Shown here in pieces: positions 27,506-36,673 of a stretch of DNA of 64,000 nucleotides. Within the stretch, counting starts at the first letter, position 1. The number at the start of each line of letters is the position of its first letter. The DNA is from Exiguobacterium acetylicum (GTDB lineage: Bacteria; Bacillota; Bacilli; Exiguobacteriales; Exiguobacteriaceae). The notes beneath the pieces were generated by a model. It was not told the origin of the DNA. It saw nothing but the letters and a program-made list of their open reading frames with translations, and made no database searches. Position numbers and translations under genes: made by a program. Location: NCBI RefSeq assembly GCF_019890935.1, contig NZ_CP082333.1:1266001-1330000 (forward strand). Reading direction: 5' to 3'.

Positions 27506-30220
27506 ATGAAAAAAGCAACGAAACTCGTCATCGCGTCGACATTGATCGCACCGATGCTCGTACCAGTCGTTCAAGTCAAGACACTTGCTGCCGACAACAG
27601 TGTCGTCAAGTTACGCTTCTTAGAAACAACGGATTTACATACGAACTCAATGAACTACGATTACTTCAAGGATGCGCAGGACGAAACGATTGGTCTCGTC
27701 AAAGCGGCTACAGTCATCAAAAAGCAACAAGCTGAAGTGGGCGTTACGAATAGCTTCTTGTTTGATAACGGAGATACACTTCAAGGAACGCCGTTTGGTG
27801 ATTACGTCAAGAATCAGTATGACAAAGGAAACAAAGGCAAACATCCGATGTACGAATTGATGGAATACCTCGGTTATGATGCGGTCACGCTCGGAAACCA
27901 TGAATTCAACTTCGGTCTTGATTTCCTCAAGTCAGCGATGAGTGCTTCGAGCGGTTCAATCAAGTTCGTCAACTCGAACGTATTGGATGCAGTTACGAAA
28001 AAGCCAATCGTTGCGGACTACAACAAAGATGGAAAAGACTATCAAATCATCGAACGTCAAGTTAAGGATCAGAACGGTGACATGAAAACAGTCAAAGTGG
28101 GTGTGTTCGGAGTCGTCACGCCACAAATCATGGCATGGGATGCGGGGAACCTGACGGGGAAAGTCACGGCTGAAGATATCATCCCGACTGCTAAAGCAAC
28201 AGCTAAGAAGTTAAAAGATGCTGGCGCAGACGTCGTCGTGGCACTCGCGCACACAGGGATCGGGGATACGACGGATCAAAAAGATGGCGATGAGAACGTT
28301 GGCTACGCGTTGACGAAAGTCGCAGACATCGATGTCTTGATGACAGGTCATCAGCACGGGAAGTTCCCAGCAGCCGATTCAGCGTTCAACAAACTGCCGA
28401 ACGTTGATGCTACGAACGGTCTAATCAATGGCAAACCGGTCGTCATGGCGAACACACAAGGGAAAAACGTCGGAGTCATCGATCTTCAGTTGAAGCAAGT
28501 CGACGGGAAATGGGTCGTTGATACGTCTGGTGCGAAACTAGCGGACGTAACGAAAGACACGACAGCAGATGCCGGTGCTGTCAAGTTGATCGAAAAAGCA
28601 CATGAAGGAACGCTCGCTTACATTCGTCAAGAAGTCGGGACGATCAATGATGATATCCAAAGCTTCTTCGCTCTCGCGCAAGACGATGATTCCGTTCAGT
28701 TCGTAACGAACGCTCAGAAATGGTATGTCGAGAAACAACTCAAAGAAAATGCCGATCTTGCAAAATATAAAGATCTCCCGTTGTTGTCAGCAGGTGCACC
28801 ATTCAAGACAGGTGGTCGTAACCAGGTCAACGCATCCGATTACACGTTGATCAAAAAAGGACCAATCGCACTCAAGAACGTCGCCGATCTTTATGTTTAT
28901 CCGAATACACTCGAAGTCGTCAAAGTAACAGGTGCTGACGTCAAAGACTGGCTCGAAATGTCTGCGGGTCAATTCAACCAAGTCGGCGGTGAGCAGACAG
29001 AGTTGTTGAATAAAGAATTCCGTAGCTATAACTTTGATATCCTCGATGGATTGACGTATGAAATCGATATCACGAAACCAGCGAAGTTCGACTTTAACGG
29101 TGTCGTCGTCAATAAAGACGCAAATCGCGTCCAAAACATCAAGTATCAAGGCAAAGCGATCGCAGACGATCAAGAATTCCTTGTCGCGACGAACAACTAC
29201 CGCGCAGGCAGTGCGACGTTCCCAGGTCTTGGTGGCGGAAAGAATATCGTTTACAAATCAGCCTACGAAACACGTAACGTCATTTCGGACTTCATCAAAG
29301 CGAAACAACCGGTTGATTATAAAGCCGATGACAACTGGTCACTCGTCGCAAGCAAACCGACGACGGTCAGCTTTGATTCAGCGGCTGCAGCTGCACCGTA
29401 CGTCAAGCGTTATGAAGGCATCACGAGCACAGGTGAAACACGTCCAGGTGAGACAGGTACGTTCCTCAAATTCAATATGAACGTGCCGATGAAAGACTTC
29501 ACGGTCTCAGCAAAAGCAGTTAAACCAGGTGCAAAAATCGTTACTGGTCAAGCCGTTCCGGGAGCAAAAGTCACAGTCAAACTTGGCGAAAAAGTCCTTG
29601 GAACAGCAACAGCAAACGAAGCGGGTCAATACGAAGTCGTGACACGTCCGCTCAAATTGCGTGACAAGTTGACGATCGTCTCGGAACTCAGCTTCATGAA
29701 GACAGAAACGAACGTCACAGTCGGAACAGGCGTCGTTGCGACACCAGCGATCGATAAAAAGTCAGCAGTCTACGGTTCAACGGTCCTCCGCGGTAAAGCA
29801 ACGGAAGGTCTTGACGTGACGCTCTATAAAGGATCAACGAAGATCGCGAAAGCGAAAACGACGGCAAGCGGCTTCAAGATTGCGGTCAAGAACGGTCTAA
29901 CGACAGGTACGTACACGGTCAAGTCGACAGACATCTCGAACAAAATCACGAAAAAGGCGTCGTTCACGATTAAGAACACGTATCCGGTCAAAAAATGGTC
30001 AGGCAAAAAGACGTTGACAGGTAAAGTCGAAAAACGACAAATCGTCCGCCTCTACCAAAAAACAGAAGCTGGTTATCAATTGATCGCTCAAGACGTGGCG
30101 GATCAGCACGGGAACTATGTCTTGAAGATGCGTAAGGCATTGACGAACGGCTCGTACAAACTCAACATCTATACAGCGAAGGATCATCTCGATCAGTCAC
30201 GCTACTTCATCACGAAGTAA
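27506..30220 (+). CDS. Secreted 5'-nucleotidase / 2',3'-cyclic phosphodiesterase with C-terminal Ig-like repeats
   Basis: 904 residues from ATG 27506 behind GGGGGG. The signal peptide ends near T-L-A-A (about 29). The calcineurin-like metallophosphatase domain has DLHTN, FDNGDTLQGT, GNHEFN, ALAHTGIGD and TGHQHGKFP. A 5'-nucleotidase C-terminal domain follows (YPNTLEVVKVTGADVKDWLEMS, ATNNYRAGSATFPG). The last 250 residues or so hold three Big-type repeats (AVPGAKVTVKLGEKVLGTA and similar). It should release phosphate and nucleosides from nucleotides outside the cell. There is no LPXTG or SLH anchor, so attachment, if any, would rest on the repeats. Weakly CpdB/YfkN-like. Confidence 0.92.
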   Translation: MKKATKLVIASTLIAPMLVPVVQVKTLAADNSVVKLRFLETTDLHTNSMNYDYFKDAQDETIGLVKAATVIKKQQAEVGVTNSFLFDNGDTLQGTPFGDYVKNQYDKGNKGKHPMYELMEYLGYDAVTLGNHEFNFGLDFLKSAMSASSGSIKFVNSNVLDAVTKKPIVADYNKDGKDYQIIERQVKDQNGDMKTVKVGVFGVVTPQIMAWDAGNLTGKVTAEDIIPTAKATAKKLKDAGADVVVALAHTGIGDTTDQKDGDENVGYALTKVADIDVLMTGHQHGKFPAADSAFNKLPNVDATNGLINGKPVVMANTQGKNVGVIDLQLKQVDGKWVVDTSGAKLADVTKDTTADAGAVKLIEKAHEGTLAYIRQEVGTINDDIQSFFALAQDDDSVQFVTNAQKWYVEKQLKENADLAKYKDLPLLSAGAPFKTGGRNQVNASDYTLIKKGPIALKNVADLYVYPNTLEVVKVTGADVKDWLEMSAGQFNQVGGEQTELLNKEFRSYNFDILDGLTYEIDITKPAKFDFNGVVVNKDANRVQNIKYQGKAIADDQEFLVATNNYRAGSATFPGLGGGKNIVYKSAYETRNVISDFIKAKQPVDYKADDNWSLVASKPTTVSFDSAAAAAPYVKRYEGITSTGETRPGETGTFLKFNMNVPMKDFTVSAKAVKPGAKIVTGQAVPGAKVTVKLGEKVLGTATANEAGQYEVVTRPLKLRDKLTIVSELSFMKTETNVTVGTGVVATPAIDKKSAVYGSTVLRGKATEGLDVTLYKGSTKIAKAKTTASGFKIAVKNGLTTGTYTVKSTDISNKITKKASFTIKNTYPVKKWSGKKTLTGKVEKRQIVRLYQKTEAGYQLIAQDVADQHGNYVLKMRKALTNGSYKLNIYTAKDHLDQSRYFITK

Positions 30221-30228
30221 TATCTCAC

Positions 30229-30260
30229 ACGGATGTCTGCATATGCAGGCATCCGTTTTT
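30229..30260. terminator. Bidirectional terminator
   Basis: ACGGATG-CTGCA and TGCAG-CATCCGT arms with a T-run. It lies between the convergent nucleotidase and LysR genes. Confidence 0.8.
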
Positions 30261-31140
30261 ATTTGATTAGATACGTGCGTTGCGAAAGCAGAAACCGTTT
30301 AATGCGTTCGTAGATGATTGCTTGCTCGACCGTCAATTGATCCGTCGCGTGCGACATGTAGAGTTGTGAAGTAACGGTAAACACATCGTCTGTGATGAAA
30401 GGGAGTCCCATCTCGCGACAGACGGAGACGGGAACGAAGCTGAAATAGCGTTGTTGGCGTAAAGCGAGTTGCAGTGAGACGTCATCAATATAGTGCGAGG
30501 TATCGGCATAGATGTTTAGTTCCGCCATCTTCAATTGGATGAAGCGGTTGTAGTCCTTATTGTGGGAGGGAAACAAAAAGGCAGTCTCCGTTGCATCCGC
30601 ATAGAGCGCCGTAATCGCTTCTTTCTCTGAATAAGAAGCAGGATAGGTGATGACGATCTCCTCTTCCACGATCGGTTCACTCGTAATGAGCGGATGCTTG
30701 AGTTCCATGAAGCTGATCGAGAAATGGAATTCTTGATGAAGCAGACCGCTTAAAATATCGCGGTTCGAGAGGATATCCGAATTAAACAAGGGCGCCGTCT
30801 GCGGCAGGAGAAATTCTCGTAGAATCAATTGGATGAAGCGACCATGCGAACTGGCAAGACTGAGTGTCGTTTCGGTAGAGGCATCATTTCGTATCATTCT
30901 TTCCTGGACCCGTGTCAGCTCGTGTTCGATTTTTTCGACTGATTGCAGCAGAAGTCGTCCATTGTCGGTCAAGCTGATCGTTCTGCCCTTTCGATGAAAC
31001 AACGTCGTATTTAATTCACGTTCCAGTTTTTTGATCGTCGCACTGAGGGCAGGTTGGCTGATGAATAATCGTTCGGCAGCACGCGTCACGTTCAATTCCT
31101 CCGCGACGTGACGAAAATAATTCAAATGTAAAAGTTCCAT
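30259..31140 (-). CDS. LysR family transcriptional regulator
   Basis: 293 residues. The N-terminal winged helix-turn-helix (NYFRHVAEELNVTRAAERLFISQPALSATIKKLERELN, split here by family convention into helices 2 and 3) is followed by a LysR substrate-binding domain. AGGAGG precedes the ATG. It is divergent from a PanE-like reductase and an acetoacetate decarboxylase, which it probably controls through the AT-rich 31141-31241 spacer. The effector is not known. Confidence 0.93.
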   Translation of the reverse strand: MELLHLNYFRHVAEELNVTRAAERLFISQPALSATIKKLERELNTTLFHRKGRTISLTDNGRLLLQSVEKIEHELTRVQERMIRNDASTETTLSLASSHGRFIQLILREFLLPQTAPLFNSDILSNRDILSGLLHQEFHFSISFMELKHPLITSEPIVEEEIVITYPASYSEKEAITALYADATETAFLFPSHNKDYNRFIQLKMAELNIYADTSHYIDDVSLQLALRQQRYFSFVPVSVCREMGLPFITDDVFTVTSQLYMSHATDQLTVEQAIIYERIKRFLLSQRTYLIK

Positions 31141-31241
31141 GATATCCTCCTGACATAATCTATAGGTTATTAAAATATATAAATATATATATTTCTGTTT
31201 ATGATGAAATCAGTATATCGTAAATACCAGAGGTGATAGAA
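31141..31241. promoter_or_regulatory. Divergent LysR / PanE-like control region
   Basis: A 100-base, very AT-rich spacer with a run of alternating TATA near 31172-31195, between divergent genes. LysR regulators usually bind such shared spacers. I cannot pin down a unique T-N11-A operator. Confidence 0.4.
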
Positions 31242-32261
31242 ATGAAAATCGGAATTTACGGAGCAGGATCACTAGGAACCATCATGGGAGCTTATTTAAG
31301 TCAACAGTATGCGGATGTCGATTTGATCGATACGAATCGCGCACATATCGAAGCGCTGAACACAACAGGCGCGCATGTCATTGGACCAGATTTGACGCAA
31401 GCCGTCCATGCGATGCATCCGGATGACATCACGGAGATGTACGATATCGTATTGTTGCTGACGAAGCAGGTCTACAATGAACCGGTTCTGGCGAAAGTCC
31501 GGACGATCTTGAAGGAAGACGGGATTCTCGTCTCCTTGCAGAACGGTGTACCGGAAGAATTCATTCAACAACAGATTCCACGCGAACGTATCATCGCGGG
31601 ATCCGTCGAGTTCGGAGCGACATACGTCGGACCAGGTGAGTCACGTCTGACATCGGATTACGAGCACTTCAAGACGTATGCGATGCAAATCGGTGAACTG
31701 GACGGTAAGAAGACGGACCGGATCGTCCAACTGAAGGGTATCCTTGATCACATCGGTGGAACGGAGATCTCTGATAATCTGCCGGGAACGAAATGGTCAA
31801 AACTCGTCATCAATAGTACGTTCAGTGGGTTATCCGCTGCGTGTAACGGTACGTATGGCGACGTTCTCGATCATCCGATCTTGTTACGGGCAGCAATCCA
31901 TACGATGCAGGAAGTCGTTGAAGTCGGTCACGCCCACGGCATCACATTCGCGCCGATGAGTACGTTTGAGCCGGCAGCCTACGCAACACTAGACGATATC
32001 GATGAAAAATTGAGCACCGTGCCACAATTGATGCACGGATCGCGTGACTTAGAGGCGAGCATGTTGCAGGACTTACAAAAAGGGCAACTGACCGAAATTC
32101 GTTTCATCAATGGGATCGTCACGATGTACGGCAACACGTACGATATCAAAACACCGTTCAACTCACTCATTCAAGAAATCGTCGAGGAAGCGCAAACAGC
32201 GAAGACAGTTCCTGATTTTGAAACAAGTGTCACACGCTTTGCCGCATTGTTAAACGCATAA
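31242..32261 (+). CDS. Ketopantoate reductase (ApbA/PanE) family oxidoreductase
   Basis: 339 residues. The N-terminal Rossmann motif is GIYGAGSLG, followed by ILVSLQNGVPEE, GSVEFGA and the conserved C-terminal helix segment LPGTKWSKLVINSTFSGLSAACN. The family reduces ketopantoate or related 2-oxo acids with NADPH. Its partner here is an acetoacetate decarboxylase 14 bases downstream rather than pantothenate genes, so a different keto-acid substrate is likely. ATG 31242 lies behind GAGGTGAT; a GTG at 31233 is in frame but worse. Confidence 0.85.
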   Translation: MKIGIYGAGSLGTIMGAYLSQQYADVDLIDTNRAHIEALNTTGAHVIGPDLTQAVHAMHPDDITEMYDIVLLLTKQVYNEPVLAKVRTILKEDGILVSLQNGVPEEFIQQQIPRERIIAGSVEFGATYVGPGESRLTSDYEHFKTYAMQIGELDGKKTDRIVQLKGILDHIGGTEISDNLPGTKWSKLVINSTFSGLSAACNGTYGDVLDHPILLRAAIHTMQEVVEVGHAHGITFAPMSTFEPAAYATLDDIDEKLSTVPQLMHGSRDLEASMLQDLQKGQLTEIRFINGIVTMYGNTYDIKTPFNSLIQEIVEEAQTAKTVPDFETSVTRFAALLNA

Positions 32262-32274
32262 AGGAGAGATTCAG

Positions 32275-33012
32275 ATGAGACAGGAAGATGTAAAAAATAT
32301 CGTCGCGACGCCGATCAATGCACCGGTCTTTCCGGCGGTCGATATCTTTTTTCGGAATCGGGAATACTTGAACATCATCTATGAGACAGACATCGAAGCG
32401 TTACAAGCAGTCGTTCCTGAACCGCTCGAGGTGCTGAGTAATCAGATCAAGTTTGAGATCATCAATATGCCGGATAGCACGGGTCTTGGGAGTTATCTCG
32501 AGTGCGGACAAGTCATTCCGGTTCGGTATCAAGGAGAGGTCGGTGAGTTTTACCTCTCGATGTATGTCAACAATCAGCCGGCGATCGCCTCTGGTCGTGA
32601 AGTAGCTGCGTTTCCGAAGAAGTATGGTTCACCCCGGCTCTATCTCGACAATGATGTACTCGTTGGAACGCTTGACTATCATTCACTTCGTGTCGCCCAA
32701 GCGACGATGGGATACAAATATGTTCCGATGGCGGTCGAAGAAGCACAATCAATCGTCGGTGCACCGCAATTCATGCTCAAACAACATCGTGGCTATCAAG
32801 GTGAGTTGATCATCTCCGAACTGACACGGAGTCAAATCACGGATCTTGAGATTAAAGAAGCATACCGTGGACCGGCGCGACTTCAGTTATTCGAACATGT
32901 CATGGCACCACTCGCTGACTTCCGTGTTTGGAAGATCGTCGATGCCCAGCATATCATCGCTGATCTTCGACTTGGTGGACCTGCGAAACTGTATGATTAT
33001 TTAACGGATTAA
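32275..33012 (+). CDS. Acetoacetate decarboxylase family protein
   Basis: 245 residues, the usual length. The core block GREVAAFPKKYGSP holds the Lys pair whose second member forms the Schiff base in clostridial acetoacetate decarboxylase. The classic product is acetone plus CO2; other members act on different keto-acids. It forms an operon with the PanE-like gene (AAAGGAGA before the ATG) and is divergent from the LysR gene. The real substrate is open. Confidence 0.85.
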   Translation: MRQEDVKNIVATPINAPVFPAVDIFFRNREYLNIIYETDIEALQAVVPEPLEVLSNQIKFEIINMPDSTGLGSYLECGQVIPVRYQGEVGEFYLSMYVNNQPAIASGREVAAFPKKYGSPRLYLDNDVLVGTLDYHSLRVAQATMGYKYVPMAVEEAQSIVGAPQFMLKQHRGYQGELIISELTRSQITDLEIKEAYRGPARLQLFEHVMAPLADFRVWKIVDAQHIIADLRLGGPAKLYDYLTD

Positions 33013-33026
33013 CGACGCGCTAACAT

Positions 33027-33058
33027 TAACGACCTCCAAAATGGATGGTCGTTTTGTT
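33027..33058 (+). terminator. Terminator after the decarboxylase gene
   Basis: AACGACC and GGTCGTT arms with inner CC/GG pairing and a TTTGTTTT tail. Confidence 0.7.
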
Positions 33059-33102
33059 TTACCCCAAAAACTGGCATACTGAATTGAGAGGGGGAAACGA
33101 CT

Positions 33103-33621
33103 ATGCGACAAGTCATTGTGTTACCGTATCAATCAGAATGGGCGAGTGAATATATGCGAGAAGCGGACCGGTTACGAGACGTGTTCGGAGCACGTCTTAA
33201 GCAGATCTATCATATGGGGAGCACATCAGTTCCAGGACTCGCAGCAAAACCGATCATCGATATCTTACCCGTCGTCGATGCGCTTGAGGGGATCGAGCAG
33301 TTCGATGCACAGATGGAAGCAATCGGTTACGAAGCGAAGGGTGAATTCGGGATGCCGGGGCGTCGGTACTACCGAAAAGGTGGAGACGAACGGACGCATC
33401 ACATCCATCTCTATGCGGCGGGAAATTCAGAAATCATGCGTCATCTTGTCTTTCGGGATTACTTACGTACCCATCCAGAAGAAGCCGCTGCTTACGGAGC
33501 ATTAAAGGAACAATTAGCAACGACATATCCGCTTGAGATCGAAGCCTATATCGCCGGCAAGGATGCGTTCGTCAAGGAACTCGAACAACGTGCGATTGCT
33601 TGGAGGAATGCGCATGACTGA
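33103..33621 (+). CDS. GrpB family protein (UPF0157)
   Basis: 172 residues with the GrpB nucleotidyltransferase-like core: YQSEWASEYMREADRLRDVFG, then H-M-G-S-T-S-V-P-G-L-A-A-K-P-I-I-D-I and the HIHLYAAGN strand. Some members catalyse tRNA- or CoA-linked steps, but most are uncharacterised. GAGAGGGGG precedes the ATG. The 3' end overlaps the DinB gene by 8 bases, so the two are co-translated. Confidence 0.88.
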   Translation: MRQVIVLPYQSEWASEYMREADRLRDVFGARLKQIYHMGSTSVPGLAAKPIIDILPVVDALEGIEQFDAQMEAIGYEAKGEFGMPGRRYYRKGGDERTHHIHLYAAGNSEIMRHLVFRDYLRTHPEEAAAYGALKEQLATTYPLEIEAYIAGKDAFVKELEQRAIAWRNAHD

Positions 33622-34060
33622 CTGGGAACATGCCCTCATCCGCCATGTCGGCGTTGGTGTGAAGACGTCGAAAGCATTGTTTGAGAAGATCGAGGCGCAG
33701 GACTGGGACGCGCGACCAATCCCCGGGAAACGGACCGTCGGTGAAGTCGCTGTCCATCTCGCTGTGTTACTTGAAGCCGATTTGATGCTGGCAGAAGGGG
33801 CGACGGCTGAAGCAATGCAGGCGTTTTATGCGGAACCGATCCCGCGCGATCAGTTAAATGAGCGAATCAATCGTGCGTTTTCTATCTATCAGAAGAAAGT
33901 CACGACCGGATTTACGACGCGTCCGACGTACTGGGGCGTTACCGACTCGATGAACGGCTGGGCAATCGAAGCAGCCGTGCATCTCTATCATCATCGATCC
34001 CAGTTATTTGATTACTTGAACATCCTTGGGTACGAGCTAGAGATCTCGTTATTTGAATGA
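33614..34060 (+). CDS. DinB family putative metal-dependent protein
   Basis: 148 residues, a four-helix-bundle DinB/YfiT-like protein. The likely metal ligands are the His in VAVHLAVLLEAD and the HLYHHRSQL pair. ATG 33614 has GGAGG 8 bases ahead, inside the end of grpB. DinB proteins in Firmicutes include thiol transferases (bacillithiol type) but most have no assigned role. Confidence 0.8.
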   Translation: MTDWEHALIRHVGVGVKTSKALFEKIEAQDWDARPIPGKRTVGEVAVHLAVLLEADLMLAEGATAEAMQAFYAEPIPRDQLNERINRAFSIYQKKVTTGFTTRPTYWGVTDSMNGWAIEAAVHLYHHRSQLFDYLNILGYELEISLFE

Positions 34061-34079
34061 ATGGAAGTAGGGGTAGTGT

Positions 34080-34964
34080 ATGGAATATATCGTTGAAACA
34101 TCAGCCGGTCGTTTTGATACCCGGCTGACAGGAAGTGGGGACGTCACCTTCGTCCTCGATCACGGGATGATGTCGAATCGACACCAATGGGGCTGGCTAC
34201 GAACTGAATTATTGAAGCGAGGGCGGGTCTTTGAATATTCACGTCTCGGGTATGGTCGGTCGAGTCGTGGTAAAAACAAACGACTCTTTACGCATCAAGC
34301 GGATGAGCTCGCTGACGTCTTACGGATGCTCCGTGTCAAAGGACCGTATGTCTTCATCGGGCACTCGCTCGGCGCCTATATCTCGCTTGCAAGTGGACGA
34401 CTGTTTGCAGACGAGACACGCGGCATCGTCTTGCTCGATCCGTCGCATCCCGATGTCGATGCAGCATTACCGAACTGGTACGAACGAACACAAGAGGAGT
34501 GGAATCGATTCCTCTATTTCCTTAGTCACGTCCGACCGATCGCCTGGATGATTCCTGATCGTCTCGGCAAAAAGATGTTCAGTGTCTTACCGGAAGCCGA
34601 TCAATTACCGATGTGGCGGCATTTTGCGGCACCTGGACATTGGCGGGGGACGCTCGACGAATGGCAAACGGTCGAGGAGAACAATCAGCTGATTCTTTCG
34701 TTGCTTGAAGACGTGACACAGCCGGTCCTCGTCCTGTCTGCTTCGAACTGGGCAGGTGGTATGCCGGAAAGTTGGTTGAACCCGGCATTGACCGAACAAA
34801 TCAATGCGGCTCACGCAGCGTTCGCCGATAGTTTACCGAATGGGATGTATCACGTGATTGCAGACACGAATCATTACACGATTGCCGGGTTTTCACACGA
34901 GGCAGCGGAGCGGATCACGGATTTGATCGGGACAACATGGGATTTACCGATTCAAAGTCAGTAG
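34080..34964 (+). CDS. Alpha/beta hydrolase
   Basis: 294 residues. The nucleophile elbow is GHSLGAY with Ser as nucleophile, VFEYSRLGYGRSS precedes it, and a C-terminal DTNHYTIAGFS supplies the His. DHGMMSNRHQW looks like the oxyanion-hole region. No signal peptide, so cytoplasmic. The substrate is unknown. It starts 19 bases after the DinB stop, which suggests one operon from the GrpB gene on. Confidence 0.88.
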   Translation: MEYIVETSAGRFDTRLTGSGDVTFVLDHGMMSNRHQWGWLRTELLKRGRVFEYSRLGYGRSSRGKNKRLFTHQADELADVLRMLRVKGPYVFIGHSLGAYISLASGRLFADETRGIVLLDPSHPDVDAALPNWYERTQEEWNRFLYFLSHVRPIAWMIPDRLGKKMFSVLPEADQLPMWRHFAAPGHWRGTLDEWQTVEENNQLILSLLEDVTQPVLVLSASNWAGGMPESWLNPALTEQINAAHAAFADSLPNGMYHVIADTNHYTIAGFSHEAAERITDLIGTTWDLPIQSQ

Positions 34965-34996
34965 TAAGGTTACGCTTTTTCGTTTCGCTCGAATTA

Positions 34997-35064
34997 TTTT
35001 CCTGGGACAAGCATCGCGCCGCTTCACTTCGTTGCAGGGTCGCTCCTGCTTGTATTTCCCCAGG
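34997..35064. repeat. 57-bp interspersed repeat, copy 1, with stem-loop
   Basis: The 57 bases 34997-35053 are identical to 44463-44519. CCTGGGACAAGCA (35001-35013) pairs with TGCTTGT (35047-35053) and CCCAGG (35059-35064), giving a long stem with a small bulge. Confidence 0.85.
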
Positions 35065-35166
35065 AAGCGATACCGAGCAGAAAATTGTTTCTTTTCTCGT
35101 ACTTCGGAATGTCTGACAGAGCTGACTCTAAAGCCAGTATCTACAAAGAATGACGCGTCACACGCC

Positions 35167-35275
35167 ACTCCTACAGGAAAAAGCGCATTATGCGCTGTCA
35201 GAGACAAACAAGTCAGTTTTCCTGCTTAAAGGAAGCAGGAAAACTGACTTGTGTCTCGCCTGAGGAAAGGGCGTG
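35167..35275 (+). repeat. Bacillaceae-style intergenic repeat with perfect 20-bp stem
   Basis: It begins with ACTCCTACAGGAAAAA and ends with CGCCTGAGGAAAGGGCG. The core is a perfect inverted repeat: 35208-35227 pairs with 35233-35252 around AAAGG, extended by GAGAC/GTCTC past a 2-base bulge. The same flanks with another core occur at 27105-27218 on the other strand. No gene is seen in 34965-35436. Confidence 0.7.
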
Positions 35276-35353
35276 AGAAGATGCGTCATTTTTTTGGGGT
35301 CAGCCCGGTCTACTCCTTGAGTCGATGCTTATCGACTTTTTTAGGGAACAAAA

Positions 35354-35424
35354 TAAATCGAAATCATTACGATTGACGTCAGGTAAAAAGTCGGTTACTC
35401 TATAAAACGTAACGATTACGTTTT
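35354..35424 (+). promoter_or_regulatory. Two Zur-box-like palindromes before the COG0523 gene
   Basis: Site 1 (35354-35376, TAAATCG..ATTACGATT) matches the Bacillus Zur box with few mismatches. Site 2 (35404-35424) is a perfect palindrome, AAAACGTAA-CGA-TTACGTTTT. The sites flank the likely promoter (TTGACG at 35373 and TATAAA at 35401, spacing poor), so binding would repress it. Confidence 0.65.
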
Positions 35425-35436
35425 AGGAGATGAATG

Positions 35437-36561
35437 ATGATGCAACCGATATCGATCACCGTTTTATCTGGATATCTTGGATCCGGTAAAACGACACTAT
35501 TGAACCATTTACTACATAATCGCGAAGGGCGCCGCCTCGCGATCATCGTCAACGACATGAGTGAGGTCAACATTGACGCGGCATTGATTGAGCAAGGCGG
35601 ATTCTCGCGGACGGAAGAGTCGTTCGTCACACTTTCGAACGGGTGCATTTGCTGCACGTTACGTGACGATTTATTACTTGAAGTCAAACGCCTCGTCGAC
35701 CAAGGCGATATTGACGGTATCGTCATCGAGTCGAGTGGTATCTCGGAACCGATTCCGGTCGCCCAGACCTTCACGTACGAAGATCCGGACAGTGCCATCG
35801 ACTTATCACAAGTCACGAAAATCAATGCGATGGTCACGGTCATCGATGGTTATCGTTTTCTGAAGGACTTCGAATCCGGTGAATCGTTGATTGAGCGGAA
35901 ACAGGCCGTCGATGAGACAGACGTGCGTGAAGTCGTCGATCTACTCGTCGATCAAGTCGAGTTCGCGGACATCATCGTCTTGAATAAAGTAGATCGTCTG
36001 ACTCCGGAAGAACGCCATACCGTCATCGGCTATCTAAAGGCATTAAATCCAGTTGCCCGCTTGATCGAGACGACATATGGTCAAGTCGATCCGGCAGACA
36101 TCTTAGACGTTGATCTATTTGATTTTGAACAAGCGGCAGCGAGTGCTGGCTGGATCCGCGAGTTGAATGCGGAAGAACATATTCCAGAAACGGAAGAGTA
36201 CTGGATCAGTTCGTTCGTCTACAAGCGCGACGTGCCGTTCCATCCTGAGCGCTTGCTAGCCTTGATTGAAGACTGGCCGCAAGAAGTCGTCCGGGCAAAA
36301 GGCTTCTTGTTCCTTGCGACACGTCCTGAGATGGCATTGCTGTTCCATCAGGCAGGATATGCGTCGAACATGGAATACGCTGGTCGTTTTGCATCAGATG
36401 AGGATCGACGGACCGAACTCGTCTTAATCGGCATCGGACTGGAGCAAGAGAAGCTCGAAGCGCTATTCGATGCGTGTCTCGTCCAGGAACACGAAACGGA
36501 TTGGGCGTCACTGAATGATCCAATCCCTGGTCGCGAGATGTACGAAGAAAACTTTCTATAA
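35437..36561 (+). CDS. COG0523 GTPase, YciC/ZagA-like zinc metallochaperone
   Basis: About 374 residues. G12-Y-L-G-S-G-K-T-T is Walker A, C70-I-C-C73 is the CxCC metal site, ESSGISEP is the switch region, and NKVD the base-recognition motif; a CobW C-terminal domain follows. Bacillus YciC/ZagA supplies zinc to client enzymes under zinc starvation and is repressed by Zur; the palindromes upstream support the same control here. Three ATGs (35434, 35437, 35440) follow AGGAGA, so the start is uncertain by one codon. Transcribed alone. Confidence 0.88.
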   Translation: MMQPISITVLSGYLGSGKTTLLNHLLHNREGRRLAIIVNDMSEVNIDAALIEQGGFSRTEESFVTLSNGCICCTLRDDLLLEVKRLVDQGDIDGIVIESSGISEPIPVAQTFTYEDPDSAIDLSQVTKINAMVTVIDGYRFLKDFESGESLIERKQAVDETDVREVVDLLVDQVEFADIIVLNKVDRLTPEERHTVIGYLKALNPVARLIETTYGQVDPADILDVDLFDFEQAAASAGWIRELNAEEHIPETEEYWISSFVYKRDVPFHPERLLALIEDWPQEVVRAKGFLFLATRPEMALLFHQAGYASNMEYAGRFASDEDRRTELVLIGIGLEQEKLEALFDACLVQEHETDWASLNDPIPGREMYEENFL

Positions 36562-36575
36562 GAGGTAAATCTTTT

Positions 36576-36608
36576 GAGAAACCGTATCTGCGGTTTCTCT
36601 TTTTTTGT
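36576..36608 (+). terminator. Terminator after the COG0523 gene
   Basis: Perfect arms GAGAAACCG and CGGTTTCTC with a 6-base loop and eight T. Confidence 0.85.
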
Positions 36609-36673
36609 TATATTTTCATAGTGAATGGGGAAAGAATACTAGTGAAGGTATGTTAATTGAAGGAGGAAGGTCT

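Noticed and set aside
35278-35345. Possible terminator around the short GTCGATGCTTATCGAC palindrome
   Set aside because: The 16-base palindrome-like sequence is followed by TTTTTT, but no gene precedes it closely; it may belong to the repeat region, so it was not called.
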